From: Chloroflexota bacterium
Lineage (GTDB): Bacteria; Chloroflexota; Dormibacteria; Dormibacterales; Dormibacteraceae
DNA: 64,000 nucleotides
NCBI GenBank assembly: GCA_005880695.1
Contig: VBGR01000048.1
Location: forward strand, 1-64,000
Reading direction: 5' to 3'
Below the pieces are notes generated by a model. That model searched no databases. It was not told the DNA's origin and saw only the letters and a list, made by a program, of their open reading frames with translations. A program made the translations under genes and the position numbers. Below are positions 8,534-19,254 of this stretch, one piece after another. Numbering within the stretch: the first letter of the stretch is position 1; every line of letters starts with the position of its first letter.

Positions 8534-9904
8534 ATGAACGCCCAGTCTTGGGGCGAGGCGACCATCCTCGTCGTCTGCATCTTCGCCGCCGCGCTGGCTT
8601 CGGGAACGGAGACCGCCCTGACCTCCGTCAGCCGGCTCCGCGTCCGTCACCTCGCTGAGGAAGGGAGCCCCAAAGCGGCCACCTTGCAGCGCCTGCAGCA
8701 GGACCCGAACCGCTTCCTGGGGACTGTGCTGGTGGTCAACACCTTCGCCCTGATCCTGGCCTCGGCCTCGGCCACGCTGCTCAGCCTGCAGCTGATCCAT
8801 CCCGTCCTGCCCCTCACCCTGCGGACGGCGACCGACTTCCTCGTCAGCCTGCTCCTCTCGGTCTTCCTGCTGATCTTTGCGGAGGTGACGCCGAAGACTC
8901 TGGCCGTCCGCCACGCCGACCGGGTCGCGCTCCAGGTGGCGCCGATCGTCGACGCGCTGGCGACGGTTTTTTCGCCGATCCTCTGGTTCGTGACCGCCGT
9001 CAGCCGCGCGGTGATTCCCGGCGCGCAGCCGCGGCCATACGTCACGGAGGCGGAGCTGATGACGCTCCTTCACGTGTCCGAGGAGCAGGGCGTCATCGAG
9101 GAAGAAGAGCGGGAGATGATCGACTCCATCATCGAGATCGGCGACATGCTGGTCCGCGAGGTGATGGTGCCGCGGACCGACGTGATCGCCGTCGACAAGA
9201 GCGCTTCGCTGGAGGAGATCCAGCGCCTGATCGCGGCGCACGGGCACACCCGCCTGCCCGTCTACGAGAAGGACATCGACCACGTCATCGGCTTGATCCA
9301 CGTCAAGGACCTGCTCCGCTTCTACTCGCACGGCGGGCGCGACTTCCAGATCCAGAAGGCGCTGCGGCCGATCCGCCAGGTGCCCGAGCAGAAGAAGGTC
9401 GACGAGCTCCTGCACGAGATGCGGACGTACCGGGCGCACATGATGGTGGTCGTCGACGAGTACGGCGGAACGGCCGGCATCGTGACGCTCGAAGACGTGC
9501 TCGAGGAGATCGTCGGCGAGATCCGCGACGAGTACGACCAGGCGGAGAAGGAGCTGCTCCAGTTCGTCTCCCAGACCGAGGCGCTGGTCGACGGCAGCTA
9601 CCCGATCGACGAGCTCTGCGACAAGCTTGGGCTGCGGCTCGGCGAGAGCGAGGAGTACGACTCGGTGGGCGGCTACGTCAATTCGGTCCTCGGCGAGATA
9701 CCCAAGGCGGGCGCCACCTTCGAGGCGGACGGCTCGACCTGGACCGTGGAGGCGATGGACGGGCAGCGCGTGCGCCAGGTCCGCATCCAGTCTTCGGAGC
9801 CCTGGCCGATCGACACCCTGCTCGACGCCGGCCTGATCAAGCGCGAAGAGGCTCGCGAGCACCTGGAGAACCTCGAGCGCGAACGCTCCGAGGAGCAGGC
9901 CTGA
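8534..9904 (+). CDS. CNNM/CorC-type transporter-associated membrane protein (hemolysin C-like)
   Basis: 456 residues. The N-terminal DUF21/CNNM transmembrane domain has about three hydrophobic segments (ILVVCIFAAALAS, LVVNTFALILASA, FLVSLLLSVFLLIFAEV) followed by PKTLAVRHAD. A CBS pair follows, with MVPRTDVIAVD, TRLPVYEKD and YGGTAGIVTLEDVLEEIVGEI, and a C-terminal CorC/HlyC domain. The family is linked with magnesium or cobalt efflux and membrane integrity. Two bases separate it from prs; its stop overlaps the likely start of recO, so it is part of the glmU-prs-recO run. Confidence 0.9.
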   Translation: MNAQSWGEATILVVCIFAAALASGTETALTSVSRLRVRHLAEEGSPKAATLQRLQQDPNRFLGTVLVVNTFALILASASATLLSLQLIHPVLPLTLRTATDFLVSLLLSVFLLIFAEVTPKTLAVRHADRVALQVAPIVDALATVFSPILWFVTAVSRAVIPGAQPRPYVTEAELMTLLHVSEEQGVIEEEEREMIDSIIEIGDMLVREVMVPRTDVIAVDKSASLEEIQRLIAAHGHTRLPVYEKDIDHVIGLIHVKDLLRFYSHGGRDFQIQKALRPIRQVPEQKKVDELLHEMRTYRAHMMVVVDEYGGTAGIVTLEDVLEEIVGEIRDEYDQAEKELLQFVSQTEALVDGSYPIDELCDKLGLRLGESEEYDSVGGYVNSVLGEIPKAGATFEADGSTWTVEAMDGQRVRQVRIQSSEPWPIDTLLDAGLIKREEAREHLENLERERSEEQA

Positions 9905-10644
9905 GCACTTACCGGGACTCCGCGGTCGTGCTCCGCAAGCTCGACTACGGCGAGGCCGACCGCATCTTCACGCTGCTCACAAAGGAGCACGGCAAGGTGG
10001 GCGCCATCGCCAAGGGCGTGCGCAAGACCTCGAGCCGCCTGGCCGCGCCGCTCGAGCTCTACGGTCACGTCGACGTGCTCCTCGCCCGGGGGCGCAACCT
10101 GGACGTGATCGCCCAGGTCGAGCGCAAGCCCGGTCCCCGGATCCCGGCCGACCTCGACCGGACTGCTTACGCCGCGCTGGTCGCGGAGCTGGCCGAGCGT
10201 GTGACCGAGGACCGCAACCCCGTGGAGAACCTTTACGAGCTGACCGCCTGGGCGCTGAACCAGCTGGCCGCCGATGACGACCCCCGGCGGGGATCGGCTT
10301 ACTTCCTGGCCGCCGCACTGGACCTGATGGGCTACGCGCCACAGCTGGCGCAGTGCGCGCGCTGCGAAGGGCCGCTTCCCGATGCCCCGGCGCCGTTCTC
10401 AGCGGCCGCGGGCGGCTTTCTCTGCCCGCGCTGCTCGGACCCCGCCGAGCCCGTCTACGAGACAGGCGCGATCAAGGTGCTGCGGGTGATCTTCGCCGGC
10501 GACCTGGCGCTCTACCGGCGGCTCAAGCTAGGCCCCGGCATCATGGAGGCTGTGGAGGAGGTCCTGGCCAGCCAGCTCGAGTACCACCTCGACCGCCGGC
10601 TCAACTCGCTGCGCTTCCTGAGGCGGATGCGTACAGCCGGTTAG
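9901..10644 (+). CDS. recO: DNA repair protein RecO
   Basis: Recombination mediator that loads RecA on SSB-coated DNA with RecR. Family features are the OB-fold N-terminus (DSAVVLRKLDYGEADRIFTLLT, then KGVRKTSSRLAA) and a C-terminal zinc finger, CARC about 25 residues before CPRC. The first conserved residues lie upstream of the first GTG (9928), and no ATG, GTG or TTG precedes them in frame. The coordinates given use a CTG at 9901 that overlaps the upstream stop (CTGA). If GTG 9928 is used the protein loses nine residues, including the start of the first beta strand. Confidence 0.88.
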   Translation: MSTYRDSAVVLRKLDYGEADRIFTLLTKEHGKVGAIAKGVRKTSSRLAAPLELYGHVDVLLARGRNLDVIAQVERKPGPRIPADLDRTAYAALVAELAERVTEDRNPVENLYELTAWALNQLAADDDPRRGSAYFLAAALDLMGYAPQLAQCARCEGPLPDAPAPFSAAAGGFLCPRCSDPAEPVYETGAIKVLRVIFAGDLALYRRLKLGPGIMEAVEEVLASQLEYHLDRRLNSLRFLRRMRTAG

Positions 10645-10670
10645 TCCGTAGCGGCCGTTACAGTCCACTG

Positions 10671-11990
10671 GTGGCGATCACCCGCGACGACCTCATGGAG
10701 AAGGTCACCGCGCTCTGCAAGCGGCGCGGATTCATCTTCCAGTCGAGCGAGATCTACGGCGGCCTCTCCGGGTTCTACGACTATGGCCCCTACGGCGTGG
10801 CGCTCAAGCGCAACATCCGCGAGCTCTGGTGGCGGCACCTGGTGGAGCTGCGGGACGACGTGGTCGGGCTGGAGTCGACGCTGATCATGCACCCGGAGGT
10901 CTGGAAGGCCTCCGGCCACGTTGACAACTTCGTCGACCCGCTGGTGCAGTGCCTGGGCGAGTGCAAGCGTCGCTGGCGTGCCGACCAGCTGCAGGGCGGG
11001 CGCTGCCCGAACTGCGGCGGCGAGCTCAGCGAGCCGCGGCTCTTCAACCTCATGTTCGCGACTCACGTGGGCCCGGTCGCCGATTCCGCATCCGAGGTCT
11101 ACCTCCGGCCGGAGACCGCCCAGGGCATGTTCGTGGACTTCAAGAACGTGCTCAACTCGACCCGCGTCCGCATCCCCTTCGGCATCGCCCAGCAGGGCCG
11201 CGCCTTCCGCAACGAGATCACACCGGGGAACTTCGTCTTCCGGCTGCGCGAGTTCGAGCTGATGGAGATGGAGTACTTCGTCAAACCCGGCGATGACGAC
11301 CGCTGGTTCGAGTACTGGCGGGCCGAGCGGATGCGCTGGTACCAAGAGGTGCTCGGCGTCAGGGCCGACCGCCTCCGCTTCTTCGACCATCCAAAGGAGA
11401 GCCTCTCCCACTACTCGAAGCAGACCACCGACATCGAGTACGACTTCCCGTTCGGCTGGGGGGAGCTGGAGGGTGTGGCGGACCGCACCGATTTCGACCT
11501 TCGCACGCACCAGGAGCGCTCAGGCGAAGACCTGAGCTATCTGGACCCGGAGACGAATGAGCGCTATCTGCCCTGGGTGATCGAACCCGCGGTGGGCGCC
11601 GACCGGATCGCCGTCATGCTGCTCCTCGACGCCTATGACGAGGATGAGGTCAAGGGCGAGACGCGGGTCGTCCTGCGCTTTCACCGCAACGTGGCGCCGG
11701 TCCAGGTCGCTGTGATGCCTCTTTCCAAAAAGGAAGAGCTGATCGGACCCGCCCGGGAGATCGTGACTGCGCTCCGGCCGCACTTCCGCGTCGAGTACGA
11801 CCAGACGGGCGGCAATATCGGCCGCCGCTACCGCCGCCAGGACGAGGTCGGCACGCCGTACTGCGTCACAGTCGACTTCGAGTCCCTGCAGGATCGGGCG
11901 GTCACGATCCGGGAGCGCGACTCGATGGAGCAGGTCCGCGTTCCCATCGCCGACCTCGCCCAGCGGCTCCAGGAGCGGTTCCAGCTCTAA
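10671..11990 (+). CDS. glyS: Glycyl-tRNA synthetase (dimeric class II type)
   Basis: Charges tRNA-Gly. 439 residues of the single-chain alpha2 form, not the glyQ/glyS tetramer. Class II motifs are clear: the motif 1 area YGPYGVALKRNI, motif 2 with QQGRAFRNEI, and motif 3 ending GADRIAVMLL; the anticodon domain is at the C-terminus (VAVMPLSKK). An inserted zinc-knuckle-like region, CLGEC then CPNCGGEL, is present near residue 90. The start is GTG 10671. It is 26 bases after recO and probably in the same transcript. Confidence 0.95.
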   Translation: MAITRDDLMEKVTALCKRRGFIFQSSEIYGGLSGFYDYGPYGVALKRNIRELWWRHLVELRDDVVGLESTLIMHPEVWKASGHVDNFVDPLVQCLGECKRRWRADQLQGGRCPNCGGELSEPRLFNLMFATHVGPVADSASEVYLRPETAQGMFVDFKNVLNSTRVRIPFGIAQQGRAFRNEITPGNFVFRLREFELMEMEYFVKPGDDDRWFEYWRAERMRWYQEVLGVRADRLRFFDHPKESLSHYSKQTTDIEYDFPFGWGELEGVADRTDFDLRTHQERSGEDLSYLDPETNERYLPWVIEPAVGADRIAVMLLLDAYDEDEVKGETRVVLRFHRNVAPVQVAVMPLSKKEELIGPAREIVTALRPHFRVEYDQTGGNIGRRYRRQDEVGTPYCVTVDFESLQDRAVTIRERDSMEQVRVPIADLAQRLQERFQL

Positions 11991-12017
11991 GTCGGCCCCC
12001 CGCCGGTTAGGCACCTG

Positions 12018-12038
12018 TCTCCCCCACTCGGGGGGAGA
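12018..12038. repeat. C5/G5 hairpin in the glyS-ppdK gap
   Basis: TCTCCCCC and GGGGGAGA flank a 5-base loop, giving an 8-bp perfect stem. A second G-rich stretch follows directly. It lies in the 106-base gap after glyS. There is no clear U-tract, so it may be a dispersed hairpin repeat and not a standard terminator. Similar G/C-run hairpins occur at 46280-46296 and 63665-63685. Confidence 0.5.
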
Positions 12039-12096
12039 TCAAGAGGGGGGCGGGGAGAAAACCTTCGCGCCCTGTCCTTCAAACTTATCAACCGAG

Positions 12097-14766
12097 ATGG
12101 GGCAGACAGCAGCGAAGACGAAGTGGGTGTATCTCTTCAAAGAGGGTTCCAAGGACCTCCGCGACCTCCTCGGCGGCAAAGGCGCCGGGGTCGCCGAGAT
12201 GACGCGCGCGGGGATGCCGGTGCCTCCCGGCTTCACGATCACCACTGAAGCTTGCCGGCAGTACTACGCGGACGGCCGCAAGTTTCCGGAAGGCCTCTGG
12301 GAGCAGGTGACCGAGGCCTTGAGGGAGGTCGAGAAGCAGGCGGGGAAGGGCTTCGGCGACTCTTCCAACCCCCTCCTGGTGAGCGTCCGCTCGGGCGCCA
12401 AGTTCTCGATGCCGGGGATGATGGACACGGTCCTCAACCTGGGCTTGAACCAGGCCACGCTGACCGGTCTGCAGCGCCTCACCGATGACGAGCGCTTCGC
12501 CCTCGACGCTTACCGCCGCTTCATCCAGATGTTCGGCAAGATTGTGAAGGGCATCGAGGGCGACCTCTTCGAAGACGCTCTTTCCGGCGCCAAGAAGCTG
12601 GCCGGCGTGAAAACCGATCCCGAGCTCAAGCCGAAGGAACTGCGCGAAGTGGTCCTGGCCTTCAAAGGCCTCTACAAGAAGCACACCCGCGAAGCCTTTC
12701 CAGAAGACCCGCTCGAGCAGCTGCGGGCCGCCATCAACGCCGTCTTCAGCTCCTGGAACACCGAGCGCGCGGTTGCCTACCGGCGCGCGGAGAAGATCCC
12801 GGACGACCTCGGCACGGCGGTCAACGTGCAGACCATGGTCTTCGGCAACATGGGCGACGACTCCGGGACGGGCGTCGCCTTCACGCGCAACCCGATCACC
12901 GGCGAGAAGGAGCTTTACGGCGACTATCTTCGCAACGCCCAGGGCGAGGACGTCGTCGCCGGCATTCGCGACACCGAGCCCATCAGCGGGCTGAAGAAGC
13001 ACAACCCCGAGGTCTACCGGCAATTCCAGGAGTACGCCGAGAAGCTCGAGAAGCACTACCGCGACGTGCAGGACCTGGAGTTCACGATCGAGCGCGGCAA
13101 GCTCTACATGCTCCAGACCAGGGGCGCCAAGCGGACGGGCGAAGCGGCGGTCCGCATCGCGGTCGCGATGGAGGGTGAGGGTCTCATCTCCCGCGAGGAG
13201 GCGGTCGCCCGCGTCGAGCCCCGCCAGCTCGAGCAGCTGCTCCATCCGCGCGTCGACCCGCACGCCAACGCCAAGCCCATCGGCAAGGGCGTCCCGGCCT
13301 CCCCGGGTGCGGCCACTGGCCAGGCTGTCTTTGACCCTGATACCGCGGAGGAGTGGGGGAAGGAGGGCAAGGCGGTGATCCTGGTCCGCGTCGAGACCAA
13401 CCCCTCCGACGTGCACGGGATGATCGCCGCCAGGGGCATCCTGACCTCGACCGGCGGCACCGCCAGCCACGCGGCGCTGGTCGCCCGGGGTATGGGCAGA
13501 CCCTGCGTTGTGGGCGCCAACGAGATCGACGTCGACCTCCGGCAGCGCAAGTTCAGCTCCAACGGGACGGTGGTCAAGCAGGGCGACACGATCACCATCG
13601 ACGGCACCAATGGGGCCGTCTACTCCGGCCAGGTGAACACCATCGAGCCGAAGCCGTCGGCCGACCAGAAGACCCTGCTCGGCTGGGCTGACGCGATCCG
13701 CCGGCTCGAGGTCTGGGCCAACGCCGACTATCCGCGAGATGCGGAGAAGGCGCGCGAGAACGGCGCCCAGGGCATCGGGCTCTGCCGCACCGAGCACATG
13801 TTCATGGAGGAGGACCGCCTGCCCATCGTGCAGGCGATGATCCTGGCCGACTCGACCAAAGAGCGCGAAAAGCAGCTCGAGAAGCTGCTTCCGGTCCAGC
13901 GCTCCGACTTCGAGGGCATCTTCAAGGCCATGCACGGGCTGCCTGTTGTGATCCGCCTGATCGACCCGCCGCTCCACGAGTTTCTGCCCAACTTCGAATC
14001 GCTCCTGGTCCAGGCGACCGAGCTGCGGATCAAAAACCCGAAAAGTCCAAAGCTGAAGAAGGTCCAAAAGCTGCTCGACCGGGTCGAACAGCTGCGCGAG
14101 GCCAACCCCATGCTGGGCTTGCGCGGCTGCCGGCTCTCGATCCTGTTCCCCGAGATCACCCGGATGCAGGTCCGGGCCATCATGGAGGCGGCCTGCAACC
14201 TGAAAAAGAAGGGGGTCGATGCCAGGCCCGAGATCATGATCCCGCTGGTCGGCCACGTGAACGAGCTGCGGTTCGTGAAGCACGAGCTGGAGCCGGTGGC
14301 TCGGCAGGTCCAATCCGAAAAGGGAGTCGAGGTCGAGTACAAGTTCGGCACCATGATCGAGATCCCGCGGGCGGCGCTGACCGCCTCCGAGATCGCGCGC
14401 GACGCGCAGTTCTTCTCCTTCGGCACCAACGACCTGACGCAGACCACCTTCGGCTTCAGCCGCGACGATGCCGAGGGCAAGTTCATCGGCCGCTACGTGG
14501 AGCAGAAGATCCTGCCCCAGAACCCCTTCGAGACCCTCGACCGCAATGGCGTCGGTCGCTTGATGGCCATCGCTGTCGAAGAGGGCCGGAAAACCAGGCA
14601 CGATCTCGAAGTAGGCATCTGCGGCGAGCACGGCGGCGACCCCGATTCGATCCAGCTCTGCCACGAGCTGGGCCTGGACTACGTCTCCTGCAGCCCCTAC
14701 CGGGTCCCGGTCGCCAGGCTGGCGGCCGCGCAGGCGGTGGTGGCCGAGGGCTCCACGACCAAGTAG
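12097..14766 (+). CDS. ppdK: Pyruvate, phosphate dikinase
   Basis: Interconverts pyruvate, ATP and phosphate with PEP, AMP and pyrophosphate; a reversible glycolysis/gluconeogenesis step. 889 residues with the N-terminal ATP-grasp domain (GGKGAGVAEM, MPGMMDTVLNLG), the swivelling phosphohistidine domain with GGTASHAA (catalytic His458) and the C-terminal TIM barrel with CRTEHMF, TNDLTQTTFG and GICGEHGGD. The residue two before the catalytic His, a Thr used for light/dark regulation in plant enzymes, is Ala here, so that kind of regulation is not expected. It is 12 bases ahead of dnaG and likely co-transcribed with it and rpoD. Confidence 0.96.
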   Translation: MGQTAAKTKWVYLFKEGSKDLRDLLGGKGAGVAEMTRAGMPVPPGFTITTEACRQYYADGRKFPEGLWEQVTEALREVEKQAGKGFGDSSNPLLVSVRSGAKFSMPGMMDTVLNLGLNQATLTGLQRLTDDERFALDAYRRFIQMFGKIVKGIEGDLFEDALSGAKKLAGVKTDPELKPKELREVVLAFKGLYKKHTREAFPEDPLEQLRAAINAVFSSWNTERAVAYRRAEKIPDDLGTAVNVQTMVFGNMGDDSGTGVAFTRNPITGEKELYGDYLRNAQGEDVVAGIRDTEPISGLKKHNPEVYRQFQEYAEKLEKHYRDVQDLEFTIERGKLYMLQTRGAKRTGEAAVRIAVAMEGEGLISREEAVARVEPRQLEQLLHPRVDPHANAKPIGKGVPASPGAATGQAVFDPDTAEEWGKEGKAVILVRVETNPSDVHGMIAARGILTSTGGTASHAALVARGMGRPCVVGANEIDVDLRQRKFSSNGTVVKQGDTITIDGTNGAVYSGQVNTIEPKPSADQKTLLGWADAIRRLEVWANADYPRDAEKARENGAQGIGLCRTEHMFMEEDRLPIVQAMILADSTKEREKQLEKLLPVQRSDFEGIFKAMHGLPVVIRLIDPPLHEFLPNFESLLVQATELRIKNPKSPKLKKVQKLLDRVEQLREANPMLGLRGCRLSILFPEITRMQVRAIMEAACNLKKKGVDARPEIMIPLVGHVNELRFVKHELEPVARQVQSEKGVEVEYKFGTMIEIPRAALTASEIARDAQFFSFGTNDLTQTTFGFSRDDAEGKFIGRYVEQKILPQNPFETLDRNGVGRLMAIAVEEGRKTRHDLEVGICGEHGGDPDSIQLCHELGLDYVSCSPYRVPVARLAAAQAVVAEGSTTK

Positions 14767-14778
14767 CCTTCCCCGGGA

Positions 14779-16524
14779 ATGCCGGGCGGGGACGACGCCA
14801 AGGAGCAGATCCGGACTCGTGCCGATCTGGTGGAGATCGTGCGTGAGCACGTCCGCCTACGTCAGGTGGGCGGCCAGTTCACTGGCCTCTGTCCCTTTCA
14901 CACCGAGAAGACGCCGAGCTTCCGGGTCACGCCGCAGACGCAGACCTGGCACTGCTTCGGCTGCGACCGGGGCGGCGACATCTTCACCTTTGTGGAGCTG
15001 ATCGAGAAGATCGACTTTCGCGGGGCGCTGGAGATGCTGGCCGAGCGGACCGGCGTCGAGCTCGTGAAGGAGGCGCCCGGGACGCGCGAGCGCAGCCAGC
15101 TGCGCAAGCGGATCCTGGAGCTGAACCGCCTGGCCGCCCAGTACTACGAATACGTGCTCCACTCGACTGAGGTGGGGCGGCCGGGGCTGGAGATCCTTGC
15201 CAAGCGAGGTGTCTCGCCGGAGACCGCGCGGCGCTTCCAGCTCGGCTTCGCGCCGCCTGGCGGCCAGAGCCTGCAGCAGTTCCTTTCCAGCCGGAAGCAC
15301 TCGCTGCCCGACGCCGACCAGGCCGGCCTCGTCCGGCGCGGGCGCGACTTCTTCAAGAACCGGCTGATCATCCCGATCCGGGACGAGCGTGGTCAGACGG
15401 TGGCGTTCGTGGGCCGGGACGCTACCGGTACCGATGACAGGAAATATGTCAATTCTCCTGACACCCCAGCGTTCTCAAAGAGTCGTGTTCTCTTCGCCCT
15501 CGACCTCGCCAAGGAGGAAATCGGGCGCCGGGGCCACGCGGTCCTGGTGGAGGGCCAGTTCGATGTGATCGTGGCCCACCAGTTCGGCGTCGCCAACGCC
15601 ATCGCGACCTCCGGGACGGCCCTGACCGAGGAGCAGGTCAAGCTGCTGAAGAGGTTCACGGAGGAGGTCATCCTGGCCTTCGACGGCGACCCGGCCGGCA
15701 AGGCAGCCGCCTATCGCGCGATCGAGACCTGCAGCGCGGCCGGGCTGCGCACGCGAGTTGCCTCGCTCGGCGAGGCCAAGGACCCCGACGAGTTCCTCCG
15801 CGCGGGAGGTGACTGGTCGTTGGCCGCCGCCGCTGCCCCGCCGGAATGGGAGTTCTGGATCCGGGAGACCATCGCCGGGCTCAACCCGACCCGGCCGCGC
15901 GATCTCCAGGTCGGTCTGGAGAAGGTCTACGGCGTGCTTCTCAAGATCGCCGAGCCGGCGGTCCGGGAAGCCTATCGGGTGAAGGCCGCCGAGTGGCTGG
16001 GCATCGATCAGCGCCTCATGCGGCGCAACGGGCACCCCGCTCCGGCCCAACCAGGCGGTTTGGAGCCGGCGCGGCCGGGGAAGAAGCTCTCGGTCGGCCA
16101 GCACATCCTCTCGGTGATCGCTGTACGCCCGGAGGCCCTTGACAGGGTCGAATCGTCCGCGCTTCCTGACGACTTCAACGAGGAGGACCGGCGAACATTC
16201 GGCCTGATGCGGCAAACTTTGCAGGCCGGTGGATTGGATGCCCTTCGCGACCGGCTGGGGAGCTTCGGGGAGCAGGAGCAGGATCTGATCAGACGCGCGT
16301 GGGCGAGTCCGCCCCCTCGAACCGATGACGAGTTCGTTGCCGAGCTGACCTGGCGCCTGCGCCTCGAATCCCTGCAGACTCGCTTGGGCGACGTCCGCCG
16401 CCGCCTGGGAGAGGCGGAGCAGAGAGGCGACCGGGACCAGGTCGCCCTGCTGGAAATGGAAGATCGTCGGTTAGCGCGGGAGGTCCAAGCGTTTAAGACC
16501 CGGAAGGATCGGGAGAGGAGCTAG
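14779..16524 (+). CDS. dnaG: DNA primase
   Basis: Synthesises RNA primers at the replication fork. The N-terminal CHC2 zinc finger is intact: CPFHTEKTPSF, then WHCFGCDRGGD. The TOPRIM core has LVEGQFDVI, TSGTALTEEQ and AFDGDPAGKAA. The C-terminal helicase-binding part is shorter and weakly conserved. 581 residues. Its stop codon is followed directly by the TTG start of rpoD with no gap, so translation is likely coupled, as in the macromolecular synthesis operon. Confidence 0.96.
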   Translation: MPGGDDAKEQIRTRADLVEIVREHVRLRQVGGQFTGLCPFHTEKTPSFRVTPQTQTWHCFGCDRGGDIFTFVELIEKIDFRGALEMLAERTGVELVKEAPGTRERSQLRKRILELNRLAAQYYEYVLHSTEVGRPGLEILAKRGVSPETARRFQLGFAPPGGQSLQQFLSSRKHSLPDADQAGLVRRGRDFFKNRLIIPIRDERGQTVAFVGRDATGTDDRKYVNSPDTPAFSKSRVLFALDLAKEEIGRRGHAVLVEGQFDVIVAHQFGVANAIATSGTALTEEQVKLLKRFTEEVILAFDGDPAGKAAAYRAIETCSAAGLRTRVASLGEAKDPDEFLRAGGDWSLAAAAAPPEWEFWIRETIAGLNPTRPRDLQVGLEKVYGVLLKIAEPAVREAYRVKAAEWLGIDQRLMRRNGHPAPAQPGGLEPARPGKKLSVGQHILSVIAVRPEALDRVESSALPDDFNEEDRRTFGLMRQTLQAGGLDALRDRLGSFGEQEQDLIRRAWASPPPRTDDEFVAELTWRLRLESLQTRLGDVRRRLGEAEQRGDRDQVALLEMEDRRLAREVQAFKTRKDRERS

Positions 16525-18015
<1,491 letters not shown>

Positions 18016-18036
18016 GCGGCTGTAGGCTTCCGTTCG

Positions 18037-18666
18037 ATGGCCGCCATCACGATCGGCCGCCAGTTCGGAGCCGGGGGCGAGAAGGTGGGCAGGGTGGTCG
18101 CCGACCGCCTCGGCTGGGAATACCTGGACAGCAACATCATCGACGAGGTCGCCCGCCGGCTCCGGCTCGGCCGCGACGTTGTCGAGGCCTATGACGAAAA
18201 GCGGGGCTCACTCCTCGACCGGCTCCTCCGCCAGCTCGCCACCGTCGACCTCTCGACGCCTCAGGACGTGGCGGCCTGGACGCCACCCTATTCGGATCCT
18301 GCCTTTGACCTGAGCCGGTCGGTGCTTCGGCTGACCCAAGAGGTCATCAAGCAGGCGGCGGAAGGCAACGCCGTGATCGTCGGGCGCGGCGGTGCCTACA
18401 TCCTGCGCGACCGCCCGGATGCGCTGAGCGTCTTCCTCCTGGCCGGCGAGGAGTTCCGGGTCCGGGAAGCCATGGCGTTGCTGCAGCGGGGTGAGCCAGA
18501 AGCTCGCAAGCTGCTCAAAGAGACCGACGCCAACCGAGCCGCCTACGTGAAGCAGGTCTACGGCCACGACTGGCTGAAACCGGGCCATTACGACCTGGTC
18601 GTGGACACCGGACGGCTCGGCCACGCGCGGGCGGTAGAGGCAATCCTGGCGGCGGCGCCTCGCTAG
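18037..18666 (+). CDS. Cytidylate kinase-like family protein
   Basis: A 209-residue P-loop protein of the Cytidylate_kin2 type. The N-terminal phosphate loop reads TIGRQFGAGGEKVG, close to the modified P-loop of this family, followed by LGWEYLDSNIIDEVA. A later GNAVIVGRGGAYIL strand and the DANRAAYVKQVYG lid segment are typical. The family is related to CMP kinase but the true substrate is not established. It starts 21 bases after rpoD and may be part of that transcript. Confidence 0.85.
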   Translation: MAAITIGRQFGAGGEKVGRVVADRLGWEYLDSNIIDEVARRLRLGRDVVEAYDEKRGSLLDRLLRQLATVDLSTPQDVAAWTPPYSDPAFDLSRSVLRLTQEVIKQAAEGNAVIVGRGGAYILRDRPDALSVFLLAGEEFRVREAMALLQRGEPEARKLLKETDANRAAYVKQVYGHDWLKPGHYDLVVDTGRLGHARAVEAILAAAPR

Positions 18667-18707
18667 AGGCGTTCCAGCCCGAAGCTGCCCGTTAACCTAA
18701 GCCGGAC

Positions 18708-18989
18708 GTGATCCTCAACTCCCGGACCTCGCACGTCGACGGGTCCAGCGAAGGCGGTCGCATCAACACCGAGAGCCAGGTCATCACGCTGGCGCTCTAC
18801 GGCGTCGCCCTGATGGACGCCGTTCGGGCGCGAGGCCACAAAGGCAAGCTCCGGGTTGAGCCGCGGCAAAAGGACGGGGAGTGGCTTCTGGTCGCGACCT
18901 ACGCAGACGAGAAACCAAAGTGGCTGCCGGAGCGCTGGCACGGACGAAAGGTCGTTGCTGAAAAGGAAGCCCCGCCGCCCAGTGCCTGA
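18708..18989 (+). CDS. Small hypothetical protein
   Basis: 93 residues from a GTG start. It is polar, with a conserved-looking centre (ESQVITLALYGVALMDAVRARGH) followed by GKLRVEPRQKDGEWLLVATY, then a Pro-rich end. No known family recognised. The next gene begins inside its last codons (8-base overlap), which supports it being a real gene in a pair. Confidence 0.55.
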   Translation: MILNSRTSHVDGSSEGGRINTESQVITLALYGVALMDAVRARGHKGKLRVEPRQKDGEWLLVATYADEKPKWLPERWHGRKVVAEKEAPPPSA

Positions 18990-19191
18990 GTATTCGCGCC
19001 ACTCCCGCATCGTCGACGTGGTCGATCGCCTGCCCCATGGTCGCGACGCTCTCTACAAGCATGGTTATCGCCTCGGGGACGGGTTCGTGGATGTCCTCTC
19101 CCAGTACGTGACGCTGGAGGAAGCCGCGCGAGAGGGCCGGCTGCGGGATCTTGAGGGCTTAATTAAAGAGCTCAATTCCTCCGTTCACTGA
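18982..19191 (+). CDS. Small DUF1858-like protein
   Basis: 69 residues from GTG 18982. The pattern IVDVVDRLPHGRDALYKHGY, then a TLEEAAREG segment and a helical end with LIKELN, matches the outline of DUF1858: a short helical domain ending in LxxLN that is often fused to or encoded near redox enzymes. The Cys pair found in many DUF1858 proteins is absent. The GTG overlaps the end of the preceding gene by 8 bases. Confidence 0.55.
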   Translation: MPEYSRHSRIVDVVDRLPHGRDALYKHGYRLGDGFVDVLSQYVTLEEAAREGRLRDLEGLIKELNSSVH

Positions 19192-19254
19192 TAGCCCTGC
19201 CGGAGTAGAATCCCGCCAGCCCGCATCCCTGTTCAGTAAAGGCCGGAGTTCACG

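Noticed and set aside
12088-14850. 920-codon open frame on the minus strand, fully covering ppdK
   Set aside because: It is the antisense of a highly biased GC-rich gene. Its translation is rich in His, Asp, Leu and Arg without domains, while the plus strand gives a complete pyruvate phosphate dikinase.
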